Shown here in pieces: positions 48,891 to 55,179 of a stretch of DNA of 55,179 bases. A program made the translations under genes and the position numbers. The notes beneath the pieces are model-generated. The model saw nothing but the letters and a program-made list of their open reading frames with translations. It ran no database searches and was not told the DNA's origin. Positions within the stretch are counted from its first letter, which is position 1. Each line of letters starts with the position of its first letter. The DNA lies in NCBI GenBank assembly GCA_015062605.1, contig SUUI01000012.1:1-55179 (forward strand), read 5' to 3'. The stretch comes from Eggerthellaceae bacterium. GTDB lineage: Bacteria > Actinomycetota > Coriobacteriia > Coriobacteriales > Eggerthellaceae.

Positions 48891-50462
48891 TTAGTGCAAA
48901 AGCTCGTTTATCACAACGGTATCGGCTTGATCGTCTGCGATCTCTAACGCATCAGCGAGCTCAGAACCGATTTCCGCGGAAACGACGGCGCCCGCCCCGA
49001 CGGCTTGCGCCTCGGCGGCCTTCTCAGCTGCACGCTCCTCGGCGACGGTTTCCTTCTCACCCAGAATAGCAAAAACATCCTTCTCGCGATAGCGCAGGAA
49101 CACAAGACCGCCCGCTAAGCAGAACACGGCGGCAACGACAGCCGTCAAACGATACCCGAAGCCACCCGTACCGATGAGCGCGATGGACGTGAATGCGAGC
49201 ATGCTGATGGACTGGCCCAGCTTGAATGCGAAGGTGCGAGTCGCGTAGAACATGCCTTGGCGTGCCTCGCCTGTGGTGATGGCGTCAGCCTCGGCGATGT
49301 CGGCAACGACGGCCTGTGGCAAAACGCCTAAGATCGCCATCGGGATGGCAGCGAGGATGGCGACGATGAAGCCCCAAGCGACGCCGGGGATGCCCATCGT
49401 GCCCACCATCGTGGTGATGGCGAACACGCAAGCGAAGAAGATGAATGCAAACGATACCATCTTCTTCTTACCTAAACGCTTGGCGAGCACGTTGACGATC
49501 GGATAGCACAGAAAACTCATGCCAGTCATCGCTATGAACAACAGCGTCGTCCACGAGGCATCGAGTCCCATCAACTCCGTGATGTAGAACGGAAGGCCCG
49601 TTTGGAACATCGTGAGCGCGATCCAATACAGGACATCGGAGCACACAAAGGTCTGGAAATGCTTGTTCTTGAAGGTCTTCTTCAAGCTCGCGAACGTCGG
49701 CGTGGCAGACGGCGTGGTATCGGCATACATCTTCTCATTGATGCCGAAAGCGGGCACCAGCATGCAGATAACCGCGATGACCGCCAGAATCGCGATGGTG
49801 ACGCGGAAGGAGCCGACCGATCCGAGCGAGGGCTCCAAAAAGCCCGCAACCGTGGGAATGGCATATGCGAACGCCGTGCCCACGAAATACGTGATCGAGA
49901 TGTAGGTGCTCACGTTGATGCGCAGATTCTGCGTACGCCCGAGCTCGGGGATGAGCGCGTTATACGGCGTGCAATAGCAGGTCATCGACAGATAGAACAA
50001 AAGCACGAAAACAAGAAGCCAGATGTTGTTTAGGACGCTGACGCCCTCAACCGGCGCGCAGAACACGAGCACGGTAATGATGCCGAACGGAATCGCCGCG
50101 AAACGCAGAAACGGGATACGGCGGCCAAGGCGATGCTTGCAGCGGTCGGACTTACTCGCGATCCAGGGGTCGGTGAACGCATCGAACACACGACCTAAGG
50201 CGGTCACGCCGCCGATGACGGTGACGAAACCCAAAAAGACCGCAGTCTGCGTGATGAACAGCGTGTGTCCCTTCGCGAGAAGCGACTCACCCGGCATGTA
50301 GAAGTACACCAGCCAGTTGCTGATGATGCCCGAAAGCGTCGACCACCCCAACTGGCCGATGGCGAACAGCCAAAGAATCTTGTTGGTGGCGAGCTTTTTT
50401 ACGGGTTCCGGAGTAGATGACGCGATGCTTGCCGCTTGGGCGGCGATTTCTTTTGCGGACAT
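48891..50462 (-). CDS. GPH family sugar:cation symporter (MelB-like)
   Basis: 523 residues, 12 membrane helices. Family signs: GRVFDAFTDPWIASKSDRCKHRLGRRIPFLRF, the conserved Asp-rich and basic cytoplasmic loop of the glycoside-pentoside-hexuronide family, and a matching TGEARQGMFYATRTFAFKLGQS in the second half. It probably imports an alpha-galactoside such as melibiose or raffinose with Na+ or H+; the operon context supports this. The C-terminal 70 residues are cytoplasmic and Ala/Glu-rich. ATG 50462 is chosen; a TTG ten codons earlier with AAAGAG is an alternative. First gene of the operon. Confidence 0.88.
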   Translation of the reverse strand: MSAKEIAAQAASIASSTPEPVKKLATNKILWLFAIGQLGWSTLSGIISNWLVYFYMPGESLLAKGHTLFITQTAVFLGFVTVIGGVTALGRVFDAFTDPWIASKSDRCKHRLGRRIPFLRFAAIPFGIITVLVFCAPVEGVSVLNNIWLLVFVLLFYLSMTCYCTPYNALIPELGRTQNLRINVSTYISITYFVGTAFAYAIPTVAGFLEPSLGSVGSFRVTIAILAVIAVICMLVPAFGINEKMYADTTPSATPTFASLKKTFKNKHFQTFVCSDVLYWIALTMFQTGLPFYITELMGLDASWTTLLFIAMTGMSFLCYPIVNVLAKRLGKKKMVSFAFIFFACVFAITTMVGTMGIPGVAWGFIVAILAAIPMAILGVLPQAVVADIAEADAITTGEARQGMFYATRTFAFKLGQSISMLAFTSIALIGTGGFGYRLTAVVAAVFCLAGGLVFLRYREKDVFAILGEKETVAEERAAEKAAEAQAVGAGAVVSAEIGSELADALEIADDQADTVVINELLH

Positions 50463-50567
50463 GATGTACCTATCTTTGGAATGATTCGACAATTCTCTTT
50501 CAGCACAAAAAGCACTGTTCTAGTATCATAATGCATAAAAGCGCGATAAATGGGGAGGATGCCCGAT

Positions 50568-52094
50568 ATGCTTACCGACAAATCCAAGCGAATCTTCGGA
50601 AACGACATCGATGAGCGTACGCAAAGACAGGCCATGCGCGGTAAGGAAGGCTTCCTCAAGCGCTTCGGAGATGATGGAGGGGTATGCCATATCGACGCAA
50701 TCGATGCGCCGATCATCGGCGATCGATTAGGCGTACGCCAGCTTGTCGAACGCGGCGAAGCAGATGGCACGTTCTCCATCACCGAGGATGCCCTCATCCA
50801 ACCCCCCTTCCCCGAAACCGGCCGCACGCTACTCGGTGCTGCAGGCAAGCCCGTCGTCATCGGCAACATCCGAATGGGCTTCGGGCACTATCGCATCGCC
50901 ATGGCATTCGCAAGCTGCGCGCATGCCATGGGTTTCACCCCCTATTGGATGGATCTGTGCGGCTTTCCCAATACCATCGCATCAAAGATCATCAAAAGCC
51001 AAAACGACCTCTATTCGATGGGATCAAGGCTTTCACAGCAATCGAAGCTGTTCAACAAGCTGTACTGGGAGCCGCTGAACTCCGAAGGCTTCCGCCAGCT
51101 TACCTATAACGCCAAGGACCAGAAGACCGCCGAGCTTTTCGTCGCGCCGTTTGCGGACCTTCCGAGCGATGTTCCCTTCGTGGGAACGCATGCATGGACC
51201 GCACAGGCCGCCGTGCATGCAGGGTTGACGCACGTGGTGAACGCGATTCCAGACAATTGGCCGATGGCGCTCCATTTGGCCGAAGGCGCTATCCACACGG
51301 TGCAAACACCATCCGCATACTATGGCTACAAGATGCTTCGCGGCATGGGCAGAAAACCCCTGTTCGGCACGCCGCGGATCTTGAAACCCATGCCGAAAGG
51401 CTCTCTTTTCGATGTCGGCCACTACATCGACCACGAATTGGTCGCCAACATCGAGGATGACTGCGAGCGCCGCAGCCGCCGCGTGATGGATGGCGAACCG
51501 ATCCGCTACCTCTTAACCGTCGGCGGAGCGGGTGCACAATACGATCTGTTCAAAGGCATCATCGAGCACCTCATCCCACTCGTGCAGCGCAATGAGGCAG
51601 CGCTTATGGTGAATGTGGGCGATCATAAGGGCGTCTGGGACAAGCTCGCATCCGCGATTCCCGTGCTTGCGCATGCAACATGCCACTTCGAGGATTTCGA
51701 TGAAGTGGAGGCATTTGCGACAACCGCGCTCGATGGGCCGCTTGAAGGCATCCATGCGTTCTATGATGCTGATATCTTCGCAGCAGTGTATTCGACGAAC
51801 CTGCTCATGCGCGCATGCGATGTGCTTATAACCAAACCGAGCGAGCTTGCGTACTACCCCGTTCCCAAGCTTATGATTCGTCGTGTGGGCGGTCATGAAG
51901 CATGGGGCGCGATTCGCGCAGCAGAGCTTGGCGATGGCACGTACGAGATGCAAGCGCTTCCCGAGATCTGCACGATGATCGATTGCTTCCAAGAAGAACG
52001 CGAGCTTATCGATTTCATGGACCAGAACATCCGTGTAGAGGCCGAACGCGGCACCTACGATGGCGCCTACAACGCTCTTCTGCTTGCGATGTAA
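50568..52094 (+). CDS. Glycosyltransferase-like (GT-B fold) protein of unknown specificity
   Basis: 508 residues. I do not recognise a named family, but the pattern suggests a GT-B enzyme of the MGDG synthase/MurG kind. NIRMGFGHYRIAMAFASCAHAMGF resembles the N-terminal Gly-rich acceptor loop with its conserved His. YLLTVGGAGAQYDLF starts the second Rossmann half, and VLITKPSELAYYPVPKLMI with the following GGHEAWGAIRAAELGDGT corresponds to the donor-binding region. No membrane helix. GGAGG is nine bases before ATG 50568; two earlier in-frame ATGs overlap the site. Single gene, divergent from the galactoside operon. Confidence 0.65.
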   Translation: MLTDKSKRIFGNDIDERTQRQAMRGKEGFLKRFGDDGGVCHIDAIDAPIIGDRLGVRQLVERGEADGTFSITEDALIQPPFPETGRTLLGAAGKPVVIGNIRMGFGHYRIAMAFASCAHAMGFTPYWMDLCGFPNTIASKIIKSQNDLYSMGSRLSQQSKLFNKLYWEPLNSEGFRQLTYNAKDQKTAELFVAPFADLPSDVPFVGTHAWTAQAAVHAGLTHVVNAIPDNWPMALHLAEGAIHTVQTPSAYYGYKMLRGMGRKPLFGTPRILKPMPKGSLFDVGHYIDHELVANIEDDCERRSRRVMDGEPIRYLLTVGGAGAQYDLFKGIIEHLIPLVQRNEAALMVNVGDHKGVWDKLASAIPVLAHATCHFEDFDEVEAFATTALDGPLEGIHAFYDADIFAAVYSTNLLMRACDVLITKPSELAYYPVPKLMIRRVGGHEAWGAIRAAELGDGTYEMQALPEICTMIDCFQEERELIDFMDQNIRVEAERGTYDGAYNALLLAM

Positions 52095-52135
52095 TAATAT
52101 CGCTCCAACAATTTAGCACGCCTTAGATGGGCTCT

Positions 52136-52178
52136 CGCGCGCGCGTACGCGTACGCGCGCGTATGTCTATATATATGC
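52136..52178. repeat. Alternating purine-pyrimidine tract with 24-bp palindrome
   Basis: 52136-52166 alternates pyrimidine and purine without a break (CG and TA/CA steps), and 52168-52178 does so again (TATATATATGC). Within it 52138-52161 is a perfect 24-bp palindrome centred on CGTACG-CGTACG. Such sequence favours Z-DNA or cruciform extrusion. It lies between the stops of two convergent genes. Confidence 0.8.
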
Positions 52179-52200
52179 CGCTTATACCTGCAAGAAGCAA

Positions 52201-52230
52201 GAGGGGCTGCATCTTCCGATGCAGCCCCTC
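52201..52230. terminator. Terminator between convergent genes
   Basis: Perfect 13-bp stem GAGGGGCTGCATC / GATGCAGCCCCTC with loop TTCC, 37 bp from the end of the surface-protein gene. No T-run on the plus side; serves the minus-strand gene and possibly both. Confidence 0.75.
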
Positions 52231-52266
52231 GATTCAAGCTTTGTCAGCGCTTGCGCGCGTTAAGGC

Positions 52267-55179
52267 TTAATCCTCCTTGCGGAGCTTGCGGCCGAGGCCC
52301 AGCGTCACGAGGCCGGAAGCCAGGGCAACGAGCGCGAGCGGCGTCATAACGCCAGCCAGGTCGTCACCAGTCGTCGGGATGGTCGGAGGCTCTTCCTCGT
52401 AGGTGTTCGTGAACACGGCCTTGTCGACAGAGTTGCCGGAGCCATCGACGATCGCCTCAGACACACTCAGACGGCCTTCCTTGTCGGCAGTGATCACAAC
52501 CGCGAGGAAGTACTTCGTATCGTCATAGGTGTAACCCTTGGCGCTGCCGGCGATCTCGGTGATCTCGTAGGTGTACTCGGCGGCCTCGTAGTAGTTGATC
52601 TCGCCGAATTCCTTGCTGCCGGAGCCCGCGATCGTGATGGTCTTGGTGCCGCCGACCTGATCATCGGGCATCGGGGCATCCGCCGTGACGGCCTTCAGCT
52701 GGAAGGTGAAGGTCTCGGCAGTGGACGGGTTGCCCTTGACAATCTTCTGGACCGGCGGGTCGATCGATACGGGGTCGACCTCGAACGGGTTGGTGATTAC
52801 GCACTCGCCGGTCTCACCGTAATTGATCTCGGCCTTCAGTTGGCCGGTGCCCGGATCGGTCACGGAGATGACCACGTCATGGGCCGAAGTGTCGTACGTG
52901 AAGCCGTACGCGGAGCCTTCCTTCTCCTTGATCTGGTACTTGTAGTCGCCGACCTTGTCGAACGTCAGCTCGCTGAAGTTCACGTAGCCGCCGCCCGTGA
53001 TGGTCACGGTCTCGACGACCTTGCCGTCGGGATCGAGCAGGTCGAAGGTGAACTCGACGTCATCGGGAGCGGTGCCGGCGACCTCCTCGATGACCTTGCG
53101 GGCCTGCGGGGTTGCCGTCGCGGGCTTCGGCTCGTAGATGTTGGTGACCGTGAGCTTGGTCGGGTCGTCGCCCTCGTACACGACGGTCGCGGCGAGCTTG
53201 CCGGCCTCATCGGCGACGGTCACGACGACCTTGTAGGCCTTCATGTCGTTGGTCCAGGCATCGCCCTCGCCGCCCTTGGTCTCAGTGATGGTGTAGGCGA
53301 ACTCGCCCTGCTTCTCGTAGGTGATCTCGCCGAAGGAGCCGGTCTCGCCATCCTTGATGGACACCGTGGTGTCGGACTCGGGCATCGGGACGTCGCCGTC
53401 AGGAGCCAGCGTGAACTCGAAGGTGACGTCGGGGGCGCTACCGGACTTGTCCTCGACCTTCTTCGTCACCTGGAGGGTCGACGTGGTGGAGGCGGCCTTG
53501 TAGATGTTGGTGAAGGTCACCTCGGTGGTGCTCTCACCGTCGATGGAGGTCGTCTCGGTGAGGACCGCGGTCTCGAAGTTGTCATTGACTACGATGGTGA
53601 CATGATGCTCGGTGGTGTCGTTGGTCCACGCATCGCCCTCGCCGCCCTTGGACTCGATGATGGTATAGGCGTACTCGCCGGCCTTATCGAACGAGAGCTT
53701 ATCAAAGCTGACGCTGCCCTTGAAGTCGACCGTAGTGATCTCCTTCTCATCGATGACCTCACCCGCGGAATTCTTGAGCTGGAACGTGAATGTCGCATCC
53801 TCGGCGCTATCGGACAGGTCCTCGATCTCCTTGTTCACCGTCAGGACGACATCGACGCCCTCCTCCTTGAACACGTTCACGATCTCGACGTTCGTCTCTG
53901 CGCCGAGCTTGGTGATGTCGGTGACCTCGAGCTGGCCGTTGAGGTTATCCTCGACGGTCACGACGACCTCGTACTCGTTGTCATCGTAGGTGAAGCCGGC
54001 GTCGGTGCCCGCGGTCTCCTTCACGGTGTAGGTGAATTCCTTCTTCGTGAGCTGCTTGCCCTCATCATCGACCATATCAGCGAAGGTGTACTCGATCTCG
54101 CCGAACTCGGCAGAGCCGGTACCACCCACGGTGGTGATGTTGACGGTCATCTCACCTTCGATCTTCGGACCGGCCATGGTCACCGTAAAGGTACGGTCGA
54201 CGACGTTGCCGTTCGGATCCTCACCGGAGATGTAGCCATCGATCGTCTTGGAAACGTTGATCTTGGCCTTCACCGGCTCGGCGACATAGGTGTTGATGAT
54301 CTTGTCCTCTGCAGTGTAGGTCACCTTGGTGCCAAGCGTGCCGTCGCCGTTGTCGCTGACCTCAACCGTCGCGGTGATGTCACCGGATTTATTGACGCCG
54401 TCGGGCAGCGTGCCGGTCTCGCTGATGGTGTAGGTGTAGGTCTTGCCCGCATCAGCCTCGGTGTACTTGAACGCCTTGAAGGTCACGGACGTGTTGGAGG
54501 AGACGGTCTGCTCGTCGTACTTCGCGCCCTTGTCGTCAAGCAGCGTGAAGGTGAAGGACTCGCCTTCCTTCCACTCGCGGCCAATCAGCTCCTTGGAAGC
54601 TTCCAGAGCAACGGAGCCCTCGGCCTTATAGGTGTTGATGATGGTCGCATCCTCGGGCGTGTACTCGACGGAGGTGCCGAGCGTGCCGTCGCCGTTGTCG
54701 GTCACGGTGACCTTAGCAGTGATGGAGTCAGGCGAGCCGGTCCATGCGCCGCCGAAGCCGTCGCCCTCGGAGACCGTGTAGGTGTAGGTCTTGCCGGCGT
54801 CGGACTCGTCGAACTTAATCGGGCCGAAGGTGACGTCACCCGCGGCGGTAAGCGTCGCGGTCGTGGTCTCCGGCATCGGGGTCTCGTCGTCTTCGCCGGT
54901 CAGGGTGAGGGTCAGGGTCTTGCCAGTGGGCCATGCGGCGCCAGCGAGCGCCTTGGTCACGGTGATGGACTCCTCGCCCTCGGCCTCGTAGGTGTTGATG
55001 ATGGTCGCGTTCTCGGGCGTGTACTCGACGGAGGTGTCGAGCGTGCCGTCGCCCTTGTCGGTCACGGTGATCTTAGCGGTGACGTCGCCGGACTTGGTCC
55101 AGGCGCCGCCGAAGCCGTCGCCCTCGGAGACCGTGTAGGTGTAGGTCTTGCCGGCGTCGGACTCGTCGAACTTAATCGG
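52267..55179 (-). CDS. Cell-wall-anchored pilin-like protein with isopeptide-type repeats (C-terminal part)
   Basis: The frame runs off the window, so the N-terminus is missing; 970 residues are visible. About eight tandem domains of 110-125 residues each start with a strand carrying Lys (ITVTKALAG, LQVTKKVED) and end with Asn in an N-T-Y or N-I-Y motif (IINTYKAEG, VTNIYEPKP). Each has a central Glu (YTVSEGD, YTITETK). This is the Spy0128/FctA-type pilin repeat, in which Lys and Asn form an internal isopeptide bond helped by Glu. The C-terminus has a sorting signal IPTTGD, a hydrophobic helix and RKLRKED. Likely an adhesin or pilus component attached by sortase. Confidence 0.9.
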   Translation of the reverse strand, partial: PIKFDESDAGKTYTYTVSEGDGFGGAWTKSGDVTAKITVTDKGDGTLDTSVEYTPENATIINTYEAEGEESITVTKALAGAAWPTGKTLTLTLTGEDDETPMPETTTATLTAAGDVTFGPIKFDESDAGKTYTYTVSEGDGFGGAWTGSPDSITAKVTVTDNGDGTLGTSVEYTPEDATIINTYKAEGSVALEASKELIGREWKEGESFTFTLLDDKGAKYDEQTVSSNTSVTFKAFKYTEADAGKTYTYTISETGTLPDGVNKSGDITATVEVSDNGDGTLGTKVTYTAEDKIINTYVAEPVKAKINVSKTIDGYISGEDPNGNVVDRTFTVTMAGPKIEGEMTVNITTVGGTGSAEFGEIEYTFADMVDDEGKQLTKKEFTYTVKETAGTDAGFTYDDNEYEVVVTVEDNLNGQLEVTDITKLGAETNVEIVNVFKEEGVDVVLTVNKEIEDLSDSAEDATFTFQLKNSAGEVIDEKEITTVDFKGSVSFDKLSFDKAGEYAYTIIESKGGEGDAWTNDTTEHHVTIVVNDNFETAVLTETTSIDGESTTEVTFTNIYKAASTTSTLQVTKKVEDKSGSAPDVTFEFTLAPDGDVPMPESDTTVSIKDGETGSFGEITYEKQGEFAYTITETKGGEGDAWTNDMKAYKVVVTVADEAGKLAATVVYEGDDPTKLTVTNIYEPKPATATPQARKVIEEVAGTAPDDVEFTFDLLDPDGKVVETVTITGGGYVNFSELTFDKVGDYKYQIKEKEGSAYGFTYDTSAHDVVISVTDPGTGQLKAEINYGETGECVITNPFEVDPVSIDPPVQKIVKGNPSTAETFTFQLKAVTADAPMPDDQVGGTKTITIAGSGSKEFGEINYYEAAEYTYEITEIAGSAKGYTYDDTKYFLAVVITADKEGRLSVSEAIVDGSGNSVDKAVFTNTYEEEPPTIPTTGDDLAGVMTPLALVALASGLVTLGLGRKLRKED
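54631..55179. repeat. Near-identical tandem DNA repeat in the surface-protein gene
   Basis: The stretch 54631-54820 is repeated at 54991-55179 with few differences, a period of 360 bp that becomes 357 bp after a one-codon indel. The last 70 or so bases of both copies are the same. It reflects two neighbouring isopeptide domains and continues past the window edge, so copy number cannot be given. Confidence 0.85.

Noticed and set aside
52600-55179. CRISPR-like array because of regularly recurring sequence
   Set aside because: Periodicity is about 350 bp, in frame, and encodes protein domains; no short direct repeats with unique spacers.

Overview
The window looks like a chromosome segment of an anaerobic, high-GC Gram-positive bacterium of the class Coriobacteriia, most likely the Eggerthella/Slackia group. 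I infer this from the kinds of genes together: a cytoplasmic molybdenum/tungsten oxidoreductase operon, an ammonia-forming nitrite reductase served by a reduced Ccm system, a DUF4405 protein, a sortase-anchored pilin-like protein and a Trp T-box. I see no rRNA, tRNA, CRISPR array, transposase or phage gene.

Layout. 1-3602 (minus): a packed housekeeping run metG - TatD nuclease - iron-sulfur flavoprotein - rsmA (cut by the window edge). 3702-8744: an operon for a Mo/W enzyme, a 112-residue Fe-S protein and an MmgE/PrpD protein (minus), divergent from an amidohydrolase-2 gene (plus), with a 17-bp palindrome between them. 8899-14833: a WYL regulator, an MFS carrier, a cytoplasmic 5'-nucleotidase-like enzyme, a HIRAN protein and two proteins I cannot name. 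14834-15908: gene-poor, with an orphan shortened antitoxin, several hairpins and two DtxR-type operators in front of a short DtxR regulator. 16364-22195: purine salvage (apt, NCS2 permease), CBS-type pyrophosphatase, a DUF4405 haem-b-like membrane protein, ilvE. 22283-23910: a vWA protein with an HTH protein.

24096-28080 is an aromatic amino-acid locus: stand-alone trpB under a T-box with a UGG specifier (minus), and a phenylacetate-CoA-ligase plus double-ACT operon (plus). Ahead of that operon lie a 19-codon frame rich in Phe, Tyr and Trp codons and an intrinsic terminator. Two RNA-based attenuators may therefore sit back to back. If the ligase works in the anabolic direction (arylacetate to aryl-CoA to aromatic amino acid), the leader makes physiological sense.

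28157-36124 (minus) is a respiratory block, ccmE-F-A-B-C-D followed by nrfA and a multihaem NrfH-like membrane cytochrome. CcmE has the rare CxxxY haem handle and a second OB-like domain, and ccmG/ccmH are absent from the block. 36955-44347 (plus) starts with a HTH regulator with a Cys/His tail. It continues with a YidC-sulfatase fusion, a CDP-glycerol-type glycerophosphotransferase, a GNAT enzyme and a CASTOR/POLLUX-like channel; the first two suggest envelope phosphoglycerol polymer work. 44344-50462 (minus) is a galactoside operon: GPH symporter, acidic helical protein, GH36 alpha-galactosidase, galK, galT. 50568-52094 is an unassigned glycosyltransferase-like protein. 52267-55179 (minus) is the C-terminal part of a large cell-wall-anchored protein built from isopeptide-type repeats.

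The best candidates for something undescribed are the aromatic leader/T-box locus, the YidC-sulfatase fusion with its glycerophosphotransferase partner, and the Mo/W enzyme - PrpD - amidohydrolase catabolic module.
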